DNA from: Pseudomonadota bacterium
GTDB lineage: Bacteria > Pseudomonadota > Gammaproteobacteria > Burkholderiales > Rhodocyclaceae
Direction of reading: 5' to 3'
Length of the DNA stretch: 37,128 nucleotides
Assembly (NCBI GenBank): GCA_018261905.1
Contig: JAGTRU010000042.1
Location: forward strand, 1 to 37,128
Shown here: piece after piece, positions 1 through 9,857 of the stretch
Layout: the number at the start of each line of letters is the position of its first letter
How positions within the stretch are numbered: the stretch's first letter is position 1
Translations under genes and position numbers: made by a program
Notes under the pieces: model-generated
Database searches by the model: none
Told to the model about the DNA's origin: nothing
Seen by the model: the letters and a program-made list of their open reading frames with translations, nothing else

Positions 1-1230
1 GTAGTTGCCGCCTTCGGTCTTGGTGACGCCCTTGCTGCCCTTGACGAAGGTCAGGTTGGAGCCGGCCAGGTCGGCCGAGCCGCCGAAGATTTCCGGCACC
101 GCCGGGACCAGCGCCGCGATGGCGTTCTGCGAAGCCTTGCGGCTGGCGATGTTCTCGGCTTTCTCGCGGCAGGTGGCGAGGTAGGCGGCCTTGGTGGCGG
201 CCCAGTTGGCGGGCAGTTCGCGTTTCATGACGCGGCGCTCGAACTCGTCGGCTTCGGCCGGGAAAGCCGCGCGGTAGGCGGCGAAGCGGCTGTTCCAGCC
301 GTTTTCCAGCGCGGCGCCAGTTTCCTTGCGGTTCCAGGCGGCGTAGATGTCGGCCGGGATTTCAAAGGCCGGGTGCTGCCAGCCGATATATTCGCGGGCG
401 GCGGCGATTTCGTCCTTGCCGAGCGGCGCGCCGTGGCAGTCGTGGCTGCCCTGCTTGTGCGGCGCGCCGGCACCGATCGTCGTCTTGCAACAGATCAGGC
501 TGGGTTGGTCGGTCACCGCCTGGGCGGCAAGCAGGGCGGCTTCGACGGCGGCGGAGTCATGGCCATCGACATTCGGGATGACATGCCAGCCGTAGGCGGC
601 GAAACGGCCCGGCGTGTTGTCGGTGAACCAGCCTTCGACGTGACCGTCGATCGAGATGCCGTTGTCGTCCCAGAAGGCGATCAGCTTGCCCAGGCCGAGC
701 GTGCCGGCCAGCGAACAGGCTTCGTGCGAGACGCCTTCCATCAGGCAGCCGTCGCCGAGGAAAACATAGGTGTGGTGATCGACGATTTCGTGACCGGGCT
801 TGTTGAATTCGGCGGCCAGCACTTTTTCGGCGAGCGCGAAGCCGACGGCATTGCTGATGCCCTGGCCGAGCGGGCCGGTGGTGGTTTCGACGCCGGGGGT
901 GTAGCCGAATTCGGGGTGGCCCGGGGTCTTCGAGTGCAACTGGCGGAAATTCTTCAGGTCGTCAATCGACAGGTCGTAGCCGGTCAGGTGGAGCAGGGCA
1001 TAGACCAGCATCGAGCCATGGCCGTTCGACATCACAAAACGGTCGCGGTCGGGCCACTGCGGGTTGGCCGGGTTGTGGCGCAGGTGGCGGCGCCACAGCA
1101 CTTCTGCAATTTCCGCCATGCCCATCGGTGCACCGGGGTGGCCGGAATTGGCCTGCTGCACGGCATCCATGGCCAGCGCGCGGATGGCGCCGGTCAGGGG
1201 GGAGAACTTGGGGAGATTGCTGACGCTCAT
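1..1230 (-). CDS. tkt: Transketolase, N-terminal 410 residues (runs off the left edge)
   Basis: Thiamine-diphosphate enzyme that moves two-carbon ketol units between sugar phosphates in the pentose phosphate or Calvin cycles. The minus-strand translation from the ATG at 1230 begins [20 protein letters not shown] and shows transketolase signatures in order: the [13 protein letters not shown] segment, the [13 protein letters not shown] and [15 protein letters not shown] motifs, [10 protein letters not shown], and the ThDP/metal-binding [13 protein letters not shown]. About 410 of the usual ~665 residues are present, covering the ThDP-binding domain and the start of the second domain; the rest lies beyond position 1. 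fbp lies about 0.8 kb upstream on the same strand, a common grouping of carbon-metabolism genes, separated here by a lipoprotein gene. Identity is very secure. Confidence 0.97.
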   Translation of the reverse strand, partial: MSVSNLPKFSPLTGAIRALAMDAVQQANSGHPGAPMGMAEIAEVLWRRHLRHNPANPQWPDRDRFVMSNGHGSMLVYALLHLTGYDLSIDDLKNFRQLHSKTPGHPEFGYTPGVETTTGPLGQGISNAVGFALAEKVLAAEFNKPGHEIVDHHTYVFLGDGCLMEGVSHEACSLAGTLGLGKLIAFWDDNGISIDGHVEGWFTDNTPGRFAAYGWHVIPNVDGHDSAAVEAALLAAQAVTDQPSLICCKTTIGAGAPHKQGSHDCHGAPLGKDEIAAAREYIGWQHPAFEIPADIYAAWNRKETGAALENGWNSRFAAYRAAFPAEADEFERRVMKRELPANWAATKAAYLATCREKAENIASRKASQNAIAALVPAVPEIFGGSADLAGSNLTFVKGSKGVTKTEGGNY

Positions 1231-1299
1231 GATCCGGAAACCCAGCCTGCTGAAAAGCTTAAATTATCCGGGAAAAGGCCCCCGTTGGGTAGGGTTGTT

Positions 1300-1333
1300 G
1301 CGTTTCCGGCCGCTTTCGGTGTGCCGGAAACGC
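1300..1333 (-). terminator. Strong hairpin just after the lipoprotein gene, without a clear U-tract
   Basis: An 11-bp perfect stem (arms 1300-1310 and 1323-1333, core TTTCCGG/CCGGAAA) with a 12-nt loop begins 4 nt after the stop codon of the minus-strand lipoprotein gene. No T-run follows in that direction, so it may be a processing or mRNA-stabilising hairpin, or a weak terminator, between the lipoprotein gene and tkt. Confidence 0.4.
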
Positions 1334-1337
1334 CGCC

Positions 1338-1997
1338 TTACATCTTCGGATCGTAGTTGATCATCATCAGGATGCCGCGCCCGCCACCCCAGCTACCGCC
1401 GGTGTAGGAAACACTGCCCTGGCCGTGATAGACCACTTCGTAGCGGTAACGGTCGGTGCCGAAATAGAAGGGGATGAAGGCCTTGCCGGTCGGCATGGTG
1501 CGCACGTCGTTGCTGCTGCCGCCGAGGATGCGCTCAACTTCCGGTTGTTCCATGCCGATCTGCAATTTGGCCCATTTGCTGTTGGCCGGCGGGTTGCCAT
1601 AAACCTCGCCCTCGAAGGTGCCGTCGCGCGATTTCATCATCCGTGGCTTGCCGGCCTCGGTGGGCTTTGCCGCTTCCTTGGCGGAAGCGGGAGCCGGGGT
1701 GGTTGCCGGCGCTGGCTCGGCAACCTGGCTCGAGCTGGCCGTGCTCTTCGGCTTGGCCGGTTCGCAATCGATGGCGGCGGTTTTCGATTTGTCGGTCTTG
1801 GTCTTGGCCGTCTTCTTCTTTTTTCCCGTCGCTTCCGGCGGGCATTCCGGTTTGCCGGCGACCGGCACCGGAGCTGCCGTCGCCGTCGAGGTGGTGGCTG
1901 GTGCGGCGGCTGGCGAGGAATCCGTTTTGCTTTCGTTGCTGACACAACCGGCGGCGAATGCCGCGGCCATGGCTAAAACGAGAATGCGTGTTTGCAT
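1338..1997 (-). CDS. Outer-membrane-type lipoprotein with low-complexity linker and BamE/SmpA-like C-terminal domain
   Basis: 219 aa. The N-terminus is a lipoprotein signal peptide (MQTRILVLAMAAAFAAGC) with the lipidated Cys at residue 18. Residues ~20-115 are an Ala/Pro/Thr/Lys-rich, probably disordered linker. The C-terminal ~90 residues contain the pattern KLQIGMEQPEVERILGG followed by beta-strand-like segments (FIPFYFGTDRYRYEVVY), which resembles the BamE/SmpA/OmlA fold. The start at 1997 is chosen because GGGGAGG sits just upstream and the signal peptide begins there; the same frame stays open further upstream inside fbp, but that extension is a shadow of fbp. Function is unknown; anchoring in the cell envelope is inferred. 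Confidence 0.8.
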   Translation of the reverse strand: MQTRILVLAMAAAFAAGCVSNESKTDSSPAAAPATTSTATAAPVPVAGKPECPPEATGKKKKTAKTKTDKSKTAAIDCEPAKPKSTASSSQVAEPAPATTPAPASAKEAAKPTEAGKPRMMKSRDGTFEGEVYGNPPANSKWAKLQIGMEQPEVERILGGSSNDVRTMPTGKAFIPFYFGTDRYRYEVVYHGQGSVSYTGGSWGGGRGILMMINYDPKM

Positions 1998-2041
1998 TGC
2001 TGAATTCCTCCCCTGATTAAGATGAATCAATTTACAGCAAA

Positions 2042-3055
2042 TCAGGCGCTGTGATAGCCGGTGACCCGTTCCACCTCGTTTTTCGAACCGAGAATGACCG
2101 GCACGCGCTGGTGCAGCTTTTCCGGCTGGATGTCGAGAATACGCTGGCGACCGGTCGTGGCGGCGCCGCCCGCCTGCTCGACCAGCATGGCCATCGGGTT
2201 GGCTTCGTACATCAGGCGCAGCTTGCCGCCCTTGTCCTGCATCTTGCTGTCGAGCGGGTACATGAAAATGCCGCCGCGCGTCATGATGCGATGCACATCG
2301 GCCACCATCGAGGCGACCCAACGCATGTTGTAGTCCTTGCCGAGCGGACCGCTCGTGCCGGCCTGCATTTCGCTGACATAGCGCTGGACCGGCGCTTCCC
2401 AGAAGCGCTGGTTGGCCATGTTGATGGCGAACTCCTTGGTGTCGGCCGGAATCTGCACCTTTTCCTGGGTCAGGATGAAGATGCCCTGTTCGCGATCCAG
2501 GGTGAACACGGCGACGCCATCGCCGACGGTCAGGACGAGCAGGGTGGTCGGGCCATAGACCGCGTAACCGGCGGCGACCTGGGCGGTGCCCGGTTGCAGG
2601 AAGGCGGCTTCGGCGGCGGCCGGGGTGCTCAGGTCGGCATTTTCCGGGCATTTGAGCACCGAGAAAATGGTGCCGATCGAGACATTGACGTCGATGTTGG
2701 AGGAGCCGTCGAGCGGGTCGAAGGTCAGCAGGTATTCGCCCTTCGGGAAGCGGTGCGGCACGAGGTGCGGCAGGTCCATTTCCTCGGAGGCCATGGCGGC
2801 GAGATGGCCGCCCCATTCGTTGGCGTCGAGCAGGATGTCGTTGGACAGCACGTCGAGCTTCTTCTGCGCTTCGCCCTGCACGTTGTCGCTGCCGGCTTCA
2901 CCCAGTACGCCGCCCAGACCGCCCTTGCCGATGGCGATGGAAATGGCCTGGCAGGCCCGCGAGACGATTTCGATCAGGAATTTCAGATCGGCGGTGATGA
3001 CGCCCTTGTCGCGTTGTTCCTCGGTGAGGTAGCGGGCCAGTGTGCGCTGAACCAT
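2042..3055 (-). CDS. fbp: Class I fructose-1,6-bisphosphatase
   Basis: 337 aa, normal family length. Hydrolyses fructose-1,6-bisphosphate to fructose-6-phosphate in gluconeogenesis or the Calvin cycle. The metal-binding signature [18 protein letters not shown] is intact at about residues 110-127, and the C-terminal substrate-binding region includes [20 protein letters not shown] and [15 protein letters not shown]. The start [14 protein letters not shown] at 3055 is supported by a CTGGAGT ribosome-binding site; an upstream in-frame extension overlaps the neighbouring GGDEF-EAL gene and is not family-like. The fbp start lies 34 nt from the end of the upstream c-di-GMP gene on the same strand, so read-through transcription is possible. 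Confidence 0.97.
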   Translation of the reverse strand: MVQRTLARYLTEEQRDKGVITADLKFLIEIVSRACQAISIAIGKGGLGGVLGEAGSDNVQGEAQKKLDVLSNDILLDANEWGGHLAAMASEEMDLPHLVPHRFPKGEYLLTFDPLDGSSNIDVNVSIGTIFSVLKCPENADLSTPAAAEAAFLQPGTAQVAAGYAVYGPTTLLVLTVGDGVAVFTLDREQGIFILTQEKVQIPADTKEFAINMANQRFWEAPVQRYVSEMQAGTSGPLGKDYNMRWVASMVADVHRIMTRGGIFMYPLDSKMQDKGGKLRLMYEANPMAMLVEQAGGAATTGRQRILDIQPEKLHQRVPVILGSKNEVERVTGYHSA

Positions 3056-3089
3056 GTCGACTCCAGATGCAATAAAAAGGGAGGCGATT

Positions 3090-5576
3090 TTACTCCGGCC
3101 GGCAGTAAGCGTGCAGGAAGGCGAAGGCGGCGGCGCTGTTGAGCGGCTTGCTGAACAGGTAGCCCTGGATTTCGTCGCAGCCGTTGCTGCGCAGCAGTTC
3201 GAGCTGATCCGCGGTTTCGACGCCCTCGGCAATGACGTTGAGGCCGAGCGAGTGGGCCAGGGCGATGGTGCCGAGGGCGATGGCCCGGTCGTTGAGATCG
3301 TGTTCGATGTCGGCGACGAAGGAGCGGTCGATTTTCAGGTGATCGATCGGGAACAGCTTGAGGTAGGCGAGCGACGAATAGCCCGTGCCGAAATCGTCGA
3401 TGGCCAGCGAAATGCCCATGCGGCCGAGGCGTTGCAGGATCTGCACGGCCTCTTCCGGGTTTTCCATGACCGAACTCTCGGTGATTTCCAGCTCCAGCAA
3501 CTCGGGCGCCAGGCCGGATTCGGCCAGGGCACCGGCCACCGTTTCGCAAAAGTCGCGGCGGCGCAATTGGCGGGCCGAAACATTGACGGCCATGCGCAAG
3601 GGAGTGAGGCCGGCGTCGATCCAGTGTTTCATCTCGCGGCAGGCATTGAGCAGCACCCATTCGCCAATCTCGACGATGATCCCGGTTTCCTCGGCGACCG
3701 GAATGAAGCGGTCAGGCGAGATCATGCCGTCCGTTGGGTGATGCCAGCGGATCAGCGCTTCGACGCCGGTCGGCGCCGAACTGTCGGCCTTGAATTGCGG
3801 CTGGAAGCACAGCGCCAGCTCGTTGCGGGCAATGGCATGGCGCAATTTGCGCTCGATATCGAGGCGCTCGGCCGAGGCCCGATTCATCTCGGCGGCGAAA
3901 AACTGGTAATTGTTGCGGCCCGCTGCTTTGGCGTGGTACATCGCGGTGTCGGCGTTTTTCAGGATAGTGTCGCCGTCCGGTCCGTCGTCGGGAAAGATGC
4001 TGATGCCGATCGACGGGCTGGTATGCAGTTCGTGGCCTTCGGCCTGGATCTGGGTGGACAGCGCGGCGATGATCTTGCCGGCGACGATGGCGGCATCGGA
4101 GGGGGCTGAAATGCCGGGCAGGATGACGACGAACTCGTCGCCGCCCAAGCGGGCGACGAAGTCGGTTTCGCGCACGACATTGTCCAGGCGGCAGGCCACC
4201 TCGCGCAGCAATTCGTCGCCGACCTGGTGGCCGAGGGTGTCGTTGATGATCTTGAAGCGGTCGAGGTCGATGAACATGATCGCCACGTTCCATTCGTGGC
4301 GCCGGGCTTCCGGCAGCAACTGGGCGAGGCGCATGAGCAGCGCCAGACGGTTCGGCAAGCCGGTCAGCGCATCGTGCTGGGCGATGTGGCGCATGCGTTC
4401 TTCGGCTTCGCGGCGCTCGGTGATGTCGGCCAGGATCCAGATGTAATGGGCCGGTAGGCCGCTTTGCGGATCATCGACGCGACTGACGCGAATGCCGGCC
4501 GGAAAGTGCTCGCCGGATTTCTGGCTGATTTCCAGTTCGCTATACCAGGAGCCACTGGTCGCGGTGTTTTCCTGGAAGGATTCCGGAGTCAGGTCGGGGC
4601 TGGCCTCGATCAGGCCGAATACCGTGTGACCGAGCAGTTCGACCGGATCGTAGCCGGTCATCTGGCTGGTTGCCGGATTGATCGACAGGATGCGGTGGGC
4701 CTCGTCGGTGAAGATGATGCCGGTCGGCGTGTGGAGGAAGACTTTTTGCGCCAGCTGGTCGCGCTCGGCACTCGCCCGCCGCTCGCTGATGTCGGTATAG
4801 ACGGTGACCAGGCCGCCATCGGGGAGCGGGACGCCTCGGATGTCGAGGGTCTGGCCGTTCGGCCGGGTCCGTTCGATGTGGTGCGGCAAGTGTTTGTCGC
4901 TGCGGCAAAGCAGGGTGCGGACGATGTCTTCCGGATCGCCGAGACCGTATTCGCCGCGCCCGGCATTGAAACGGAAAATCTTTTCCATGGTCACCGGGGT
5001 ATCGTCGAACAGGGTCTGCGGCAGGTCGAGCAGGCGGCGGAAGGCCTGGTTGTGCAGGGCGAGTAGGCCGTCCTGGTCGAACAGGCTGAGGGCGCTGGGA
5101 ATGCTTTCGATGACCGTCTGCAGCAGGTCGTGCTGCTGGCGCAAACTGTTTTCGGCGGCCTTGTGTTCGGTGATGTCGGTGTAGGTGGTGATGAAACCGG
5201 CCAGTTCGCCGCCGATATACAACGGTTCGCCGTCGACCAGGTGGGTGCGGCCGCTCGGCCGCAGGCGCTCGAAACGGTGGGCCTTGAACTGGCGAGCTTT
5301 GGCGGTCAGGCGGGCGACCTGTTCTTCGATCTCGCCCGGGCCGTATTCACCGCGGCTGGCGGTAATCCGGATCAGTTCGGAAAAATGCACGCCGTCATAA
5401 ACGGCGGCCGGCGGCAGTTCGAGGACGTCGAGAAAACCGGGATTCCAGACGCGCAGACAGAGATTTTCGTCGAAGACGCTGATGCCCTGCGGCAGATTGG
5501 CGATGACTGCTTCCAGATAGGCGTGCCGACGTCGGGATTCGCTGGCACTGGGCAGGGCGGTCTCGTTGAAATCCAC
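3090..5576 (-). CDS. Cytoplasmic triple-PAS diguanylate cyclase/phosphodiesterase (PAS-PAS-PAS-GGDEF-EAL)
   Basis: 828 aa with no membrane segment. Two PAS_7-type domains (about 20-140 and 145-268) share the repeated pattern RGEYGxGxxE, a third PAS with an attached PAC region ([15 protein letters not shown]) spans ~275-395, then GGDEF (~395-560) and EAL (~575-820). The cyclase motif GGDEF is intact at 478-482; the phosphodiesterase motif EALIRW (606-611), the metal-binding DDFGTGYSS and AEGVE motifs are also intact, so both synthesis and breakdown of c-di-GMP are possible. The start is a GTG at 5576, the first start after an in-frame TAA, with no obvious Shine-Dalgarno. The input signal is unknown; the PAS domains suggest a cytoplasmic ligand, redox or light cue. 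Confidence 0.93.
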   Translation of the reverse strand: MDFNETALPSASESRRRHAYLEAVIANLPQGISVFDENLCLRVWNPGFLDVLELPPAAVYDGVHFSELIRITASRGEYGPGEIEEQVARLTAKARQFKAHRFERLRPSGRTHLVDGEPLYIGGELAGFITTYTDITEHKAAENSLRQQHDLLQTVIESIPSALSLFDQDGLLALHNQAFRRLLDLPQTLFDDTPVTMEKIFRFNAGRGEYGLGDPEDIVRTLLCRSDKHLPHHIERTRPNGQTLDIRGVPLPDGGLVTVYTDISERRASAERDQLAQKVFLHTPTGIIFTDEAHRILSINPATSQMTGYDPVELLGHTVFGLIEASPDLTPESFQENTATSGSWYSELEISQKSGEHFPAGIRVSRVDDPQSGLPAHYIWILADITERREAEERMRHIAQHDALTGLPNRLALLMRLAQLLPEARRHEWNVAIMFIDLDRFKIINDTLGHQVGDELLREVACRLDNVVRETDFVARLGGDEFVVILPGISAPSDAAIVAGKIIAALSTQIQAEGHELHTSPSIGISIFPDDGPDGDTILKNADTAMYHAKAAGRNNYQFFAAEMNRASAERLDIERKLRHAIARNELALCFQPQFKADSSAPTGVEALIRWHHPTDGMISPDRFIPVAEETGIIVEIGEWVLLNACREMKHWIDAGLTPLRMAVNVSARQLRRRDFCETVAGALAESGLAPELLELEITESSVMENPEEAVQILQRLGRMGISLAIDDFGTGYSSLAYLKLFPIDHLKIDRSFVADIEHDLNDRAIALGTIALAHSLGLNVIAEGVETADQLELLRSNGCDEIQGYLFSKPLNSAAAFAFLHAYCRPE

Positions 5577-5664
5577 TCGGGGCTGGGTTTTTGGTTAAAG
5601 GACGATCATAGCCCAAGCGCCGCAGGGCTTCCAGCACCTTGGCGGGCGATTCGGGAAGAGGGCT

Positions 5665-6222
5665 TTATGACGGCTTCCACTTGATCGAACAGCCGATCGA
5701 GGCGATTTGTTCGGCCGGGCCCTTGCCTGTTGTGGCGATTTGGCGCAGGGCTGCGAACAGTTCACGGTGGGCGTCGGCCGGGCCTGGGTTGCGGCCAGAG
5801 GCATCGAGCCGGCCGCGGTATTGCAGTTCGAGCCCGGCGTTGTAGCCAAAAAAGTCCGGCGTGCACACGGCACCATAGGCGCGGGCCACGGCCTGGCTCT
5901 CGTCATAAAGGTAGGGGAAAGGAAAGCCGAGTTCCTGCGCCCAGCGCTGCATGTTGTCCGGCGCGTCTTCCGGGTAGGCGGCGACATCGTTGCTCATGAT
6001 GGCGACGCAGCCGATGCCCAGTTCGGCCAGTGCGCGGCAGTCGCGGAGCAGGCGGTCGATGATCGCCTGGACGTAAGGGCAGTGATTGCAGATGAACATC
6101 ACCAGCAGGCCGTTCGGGCCGCGACAACTGGCCAGCGTGTGGCGCCGACCGTCGCTGTCGGGCAAATCGAAATCTATGGCCGGCCGGCCAAAATCACACA
6201 CAGGGGGATTCAAAGCAGCCAT
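5665..6222 (-). CDS. Thioredoxin-fold (AhpC/TSA-type redoxin) protein with CNHC motif
   Basis: 185 aa. Contains the redoxin core: DFDLPDSDGRRHTL near residue 20, then LLVMFICNHCPYVQAIIDRL with a CxxC active site (Cys-Asn-His-Cys), AIMSNDVAAYPEDAPDNM, and the cis-Pro region CTPDFF. This family of ~180-residue thioredoxin-like proteins with CNHCPYV is widespread in proteobacteria; the physiological substrate is not established. The start at 6222 (MAALNPPVCDF) has a good GGAGG ribosome-binding site; upstream in-frame sequence overlaps the divergent rsmE gene and is rejected. Only 41 bp separate it from rsmE. Confidence 0.88.
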   Translation of the reverse strand: MAALNPPVCDFGRPAIDFDLPDSDGRRHTLASCRGPNGLLVMFICNHCPYVQAIIDRLLRDCRALAELGIGCVAIMSNDVAAYPEDAPDNMQRWAQELGFPFPYLYDESQAVARAYGAVCTPDFFGYNAGLELQYRGRLDASGRNPGPADAHRELFAALRQIATTGKGPAEQIASIGCSIKWKPS

Positions 6223-6263
6223 GATTGCCCTCCAGAAGCGCATTTTCGCCCATAATAGCATTG

Positions 6264-7001
6264 ATGAATCTACCTCGTTTTTACTGCCGCGAAGCCCTCT
6301 CGCCGGGGGCGCACATTGATCTGCCCGCACCCGTGGCGCGCCATGCCGTGCGCGTGCTGCGCCTGCCGCCGGGCGCCTCCGTCGTGCTCTTCGACGGTCG
6401 CGGCGGGCAATACGAAGCCTGCATCGAACGCATCGAAAAGGACCGCGTCGTCGCTTCGCTCGGCGCCTGGCAGGATATCGAGCACGAGTCAAAGCTGGCA
6501 GTGACCCTGATCCAGGCCGTGCAGGCCGGCGAGAAGATGGATTTCACCATCCAGAAGGCGGTCGAGTTGGGGGTTGCCGAGATTGTCCCGGTCGATAGCC
6601 GGCGCAGTGTCACCAAGCTGGTCGGCGATCGCGCCGGTAAACGCGTCGCCCACTGGCAGGGTGTCGCCGCCTCGGCCTGCGAGCAATGCGGACGCAATCA
6701 GGTACCGCTGGTGGCACCGCTGGAAAAGTTGGAAAACTGGCTGGCCCGCCCGGCTGGCGACGGTTTGCGGCTGATCCTGGCGCCCGACGCGGAATTCGCG
6801 CTGGCCGATCTGGTGCCGGCGAAAAATGTGCAGATGCTGATCGGCGCCGAAGGGGGGCTCGATCCGCAGGAAATCATCGCAGCCAGGCAAGCCGGTTTCC
6901 AGGCGGTCCGCCTGGGGCCGCGCGTGCTGCGCACGGAGACGGCGGCGCTGGCGGCATTGGCCGCCATGCAGGCTTTGTGGGGCGACTTCAGGGAGGGCTA
7001 G
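6264..7001 (+). CDS. rsmE: 16S rRNA (uracil1498-N3)-methyltransferase RsmE
   Basis: 245 aa, typical for RsmE. A SPOUT-class methyltransferase that methylates U1498 in helix 44 of 16S rRNA using SAM. Visible features are the N-terminal PUA-like part (MNLPRFYCREALSPGAHIDL, HAVRVLRL), VTLIQAVQAGEKMDFTIQKA, ELGVAEIVPV, and the trefoil-knot SAM site MLIGAEGGLDPQE followed by LGPRVLRTETAALAAL. The start at 6264 matches the family N-terminus; an in-frame ATG at 6225 would add non-family residues. No Shine-Dalgarno is visible and CATAAT lies at 6251-6256, so the message may be leaderless. The polyphosphate enzyme starts 3 nt after its stop, suggesting one operon. Confidence 0.95.
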   Translation: MNLPRFYCREALSPGAHIDLPAPVARHAVRVLRLPPGASVVLFDGRGGQYEACIERIEKDRVVASLGAWQDIEHESKLAVTLIQAVQAGEKMDFTIQKAVELGVAEIVPVDSRRSVTKLVGDRAGKRVAHWQGVAASACEQCGRNQVPLVAPLEKLENWLARPAGDGLRLILAPDAEFALADLVPAKNVQMLIGAEGGLDPQEIIAARQAGFQAVRLGPRVLRTETAALAALAAMQALWGDFREG

Positions 7002-7003
7002 AC

Positions 7004-8515
7004 ATGTTCGAATCAGCAGAACTCGGTCACAAGATCGACAAGGAAACGTTCAAGAAGGAAGTGCCAAAGCTGCGCGCCGAGTTGCTCGACGTCCAGTACG
7101 ACATGCTGCAGAAAAAGGAATTCCCGGTCATCATCCTGATCAGCGGCGTCGACGGCAGCGGCAAGGGCGAAACCATCAACCTGCTCTATTCGTGGATGGA
7201 TCCGCGTCATATTTCGACCCTGGCCTTTTCCTCCCCGACCGACGAGGAGCGCGCCCGCCCCTACATGTGGCGCTACTGGCGCGCCCTGCCGCCCAAGGGC
7301 AAGGTCGGCATCTTCGCCGGTTCGTGGTATTCGCAACCGATCACCGATCGCATCACCGGCAAGATGCGGCGTTCCGAGATGGACGAACAGCTCGACGACA
7401 TCAACCGTTTCGAGGCGATGCTGGTCAATGAAGGGGCGCTGGTCCTGAAATTCTGGTTCCACCTTTCCAAGGATGGTCAGAAAACGCGGCTGAAAGCCCT
7501 GGAAAAAGACCCGCGCACCGCCTGGCGGGTGACCAAGGAAAGCTACGATCGCCTGAAGACCTACGACAAGCTGCAGGAAGTCGCCGGCCACGTGCTGCGC
7601 GTCTCCAACACGGCGCACGCGCCGTGGATCATCGTCGAGGGCACTGACGACGAATACCGTTCGCTGACCGTCGGCCGGATCGTGCTCGATGCCATGAAAC
7701 GCCGCCTGCAGCAGGAAGGCCGGCAGCAGGTGCCGGTGGCGCCGCCGATCGTGCATGCGATCGACCAGAAGAACGTGCTCAGCGAGCTGGATCTCGATCT
7801 CAAGCTGGCCAAGAAGGACTATGAAAGCCAGTTGGCCAAGTATCAGTCGAAACTATCCGAACTGGTGCGGGATCCGCGCTTTGTCGGCAAACGCTCGCTG
7901 GTGCTGGTTTTCGAAGGTTCGGACGCGGCCGGCAAGGGCGGCACCATCCGCCGCATCGGCGCCGCCATGGACGCCCGGCAATACCAGATCGTGCCGATTG
8001 CCGCGCCGACCGAGGAAGAACGGGCGCAGCCCTATCTCTGGCGTTTCTGGCGGCATCTGCCGCGCCTCGGGCGGGCGGCGATTTTCGACCGCTCGTGGTA
8101 CGGCCGCGTGCTCGTCGAGCGGGTCGAGGGCTTTTGTTCCGAGGCCGACTGGCTGCGCGCCTATGCCGAGATCAATGATTTCGAGCACCAGATGGTCGAT
8201 GCCGGGGCGATCGTCGTCAAGTTCTGGCTGCAGATCAGCGCCGAGGAGCAGCTACGCCGCTTCAAGGAACGCCAGGACACCGAGTTCAAGCGCTTCAAGA
8301 TCACCGACGAGGACTGGCGCAACCGCGAAAAATGGGACGATTACGTCTCGGCGGTCTGCGACATGGTTGACCGGACCTCGACCGGGCTGGCACCGTGGAC
8401 CCTGGTCGAAGCCAACGACAAGAACTATGCCCGGGTCAAGGTGCTGAAGACCCTGTGCGAGCGCCTGGAAAACGCCCTCAAGGACGATAACGGAAAATAC
8501 GCCAGCAATGAGTGA
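7004..8515 (+). CDS. pap: Polyphosphate:AMP phosphotransferase (tandem PPK2 domains)
   Basis: 503 aa. Two PPK2-type P-loop kinase domains in tandem: residues ~20-235 with Walker A GVDGSGKGET (48-57), and ~275-500 with the canonical GSDAAGKGGT (305-314) and Walker-B-like FDRSWYGRVLVERV (361-374). This architecture matches class II PPK2/PAP enzymes, which use polyphosphate to phosphorylate AMP to ADP. The N-terminal copy lacks the canonical FDRSWYGR (it has FAGSWYSQ), so the second domain is expected to be catalytic. Start at 7004 with GGGAGGG upstream; the long upstream extension in this frame overlaps rsmE and is spurious. It overlaps argA by 8 nt, indicating translational coupling. Confidence 0.95.
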   Translation: MFESAELGHKIDKETFKKEVPKLRAELLDVQYDMLQKKEFPVIILISGVDGSGKGETINLLYSWMDPRHISTLAFSSPTDEERARPYMWRYWRALPPKGKVGIFAGSWYSQPITDRITGKMRRSEMDEQLDDINRFEAMLVNEGALVLKFWFHLSKDGQKTRLKALEKDPRTAWRVTKESYDRLKTYDKLQEVAGHVLRVSNTAHAPWIIVEGTDDEYRSLTVGRIVLDAMKRRLQQEGRQQVPVAPPIVHAIDQKNVLSELDLDLKLAKKDYESQLAKYQSKLSELVRDPRFVGKRSLVLVFEGSDAAGKGGTIRRIGAAMDARQYQIVPIAAPTEEERAQPYLWRFWRHLPRLGRAAIFDRSWYGRVLVERVEGFCSEADWLRAYAEINDFEHQMVDAGAIVVKFWLQISAEEQLRRFKERQDTEFKRFKITDEDWRNREKWDDYVSAVCDMVDRTSTGLAPWTLVEANDKNYARVKVLKTLCERLENALKDDNGKYASNE

Positions 8516-9827
8516 TACCCCCTACGACGAGCATTTCGTCTCCTGGTTCCGGGCGGTGACGCCCTATATCAATGCTTTTCGCGGCAAGACCTTCGTCATT
8601 GCCTTCGGCGGCAAGGCGGTGGCCAGCGAGTTTGCCAAGACCCTGGCCTACGACGTCAATCTGCTGGTCAGCCTGGGCATCCGCCTGGTGCTGGTGCATG
8701 GGGCGCGACCGCAGATCGAGGAAGAACTGCTCGAGAAGAACCTGGAATCGCAATACCACCGCGGCTATCGGGTGACCGATGCGGCGGCGCTCGATTGCGT
8801 GCTCGACGCGGTGGGCAGCGTCTATCTCGAAATCGAGGCGATGCTCTCACAGGGCTTGCCGAACACGCCGATGGCCAACAGCCGGATTCGCGTCATCGGC
8901 GGCAATTTCATTACCGGCCAGCCGATCGGCGTGCTCGACGGTATCGACATGCAGTATGCCGGTAAGGTGCGCAAGGTCGACGCCGAAGGCATCAACGCCC
9001 AGCTCGGGCTGGGCAACATTGTGCTGCTCAATTGCGAAGGGCCGTCGCCGACCGGCGAGATTTTCAACCTGCAGATGGAGGAGGCGGCGGAAGCCGTCGC
9101 CGTCGGCATCCGCGCCGACAAGCTGGTCTACCTCACCGACAGCCGCGGCGTGACGGACCAGGCCGGCGAGTTGATCGATGCCATGACCGCCGATGAGGTG
9201 GCCGACCTGCTGAGTACCGGCGAATGGCTGTCGCCGGATATTCGCCGTTATCTGCCCTGCTCGGTGCGGGCGACCCGCACCGGGGTCGGCCGGGTGCACC
9301 TGATCGGTTACGAACAGGACGGCGCACTGCTGCGCGAGCTGTTCACCCACGATGGCGTCGGTACCGTGGTGACGCGCGAATCGCTGGAAAATATCCGCGA
9401 GGCCAGACCGGACGATATTGCGGCGCTGATCGCCCTGATCGAGCCGATGGAAGAAGAAGGCATCCTGGTGCACCGGCCGCGCGAGCTGCTGGAGCGCGAA
9501 ATCGAGCACTTCTCGATCATGCTGCACGACAATATCATCGTCGGCTGCGCGGCCCTCTACCGCCATTCCGAAGAGGATGCCGAACTGGCTTGCCTAGCGG
9601 TCAATCCCGATCATCGCGAATGGGGTTACGGCGAGCAACTGATGGAACGCATCGAGAAGCGCGCCAAGCGGCAAGGCGTCAAGCGCCTGTTCGTGTTGAC
9701 CACGCGCACTGAACACTGGTTTGTCGAACGCGGCTTCAAGCTCGGCACGGTGGACGACCTGCCGGCCAAGAAACGCGACATGTACAACTATCAGCGGCGT
9801 TCAAAGGTACTGTTCAAGACCTTATAA
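8508..9827 (+). CDS. argA: Amino-acid N-acetyltransferase (N-acetylglutamate synthase)
   Basis: 439 aa. First step of arginine synthesis: acetyl-CoA plus L-glutamate gives N-acetylglutamate. An N-terminal amino-acid-kinase-like domain (1-~280; GKTFVIAFGGKAVAS, LVLVHGARPQIEEEL, VLLNCEGPSPTGEIFN) is followed by a GNAT domain (~290-439; LACLAVNPDHREWGYGEQLM is the acetyl-CoA loop, LFVLTTRTEHWFVERGF the C-terminal core). The fold order and length match E. coli-type ArgA, in which the kinase-like domain binds arginine for feedback inhibition. The ATG at 8508 lies inside the end of the PAP gene. The TAA stop overlaps a TATAAT hexamer that probably serves yggX. Confidence 0.97.
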   Translation: MSDTPYDEHFVSWFRAVTPYINAFRGKTFVIAFGGKAVASEFAKTLAYDVNLLVSLGIRLVLVHGARPQIEEELLEKNLESQYHRGYRVTDAAALDCVLDAVGSVYLEIEAMLSQGLPNTPMANSRIRVIGGNFITGQPIGVLDGIDMQYAGKVRKVDAEGINAQLGLGNIVLLNCEGPSPTGEIFNLQMEEAAEAVAVGIRADKLVYLTDSRGVTDQAGELIDAMTADEVADLLSTGEWLSPDIRRYLPCSVRATRTGVGRVHLIGYEQDGALLRELFTHDGVGTVVTRESLENIREARPDDIAALIALIEPMEEEGILVHRPRELLEREIEHFSIMLHDNIIVGCAALYRHSEEDAELACLAVNPDHREWGYGEQLMERIEKRAKRQGVKRLFVLTTRTEHWFVERGFKLGTVDDLPAKKRDMYNYQRRSKVLFKTL

Positions 9828-9828
9828 T
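9800..9828 (+). promoter_or_regulatory. Candidate sigma70 promoter for yggX
   Basis: TTCAAA at 9800-9805 and a perfect TATAAT at 9823-9828 are 17 bp apart, at the very end of argA and about 30 bp before the yggX start. This would give yggX its own transcript with a short leader. Confidence 0.5.
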
Positions 9829-9857
9829 TCGCCCATCAATCCTCCACGGAGTTACCC

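Noticed and set aside
373..1356. 327-codon plus-strand ORF
   Set aside because: Antisense shadow of transketolase; the minus frame has full family motifs and ends at the window edge.
6686..7003. N-terminal extension of the polyphosphate enzyme
   Set aside because: Overlaps rsmE in another frame and lacks family similarity; a GGGAGGG site precedes the ATG at 7004.
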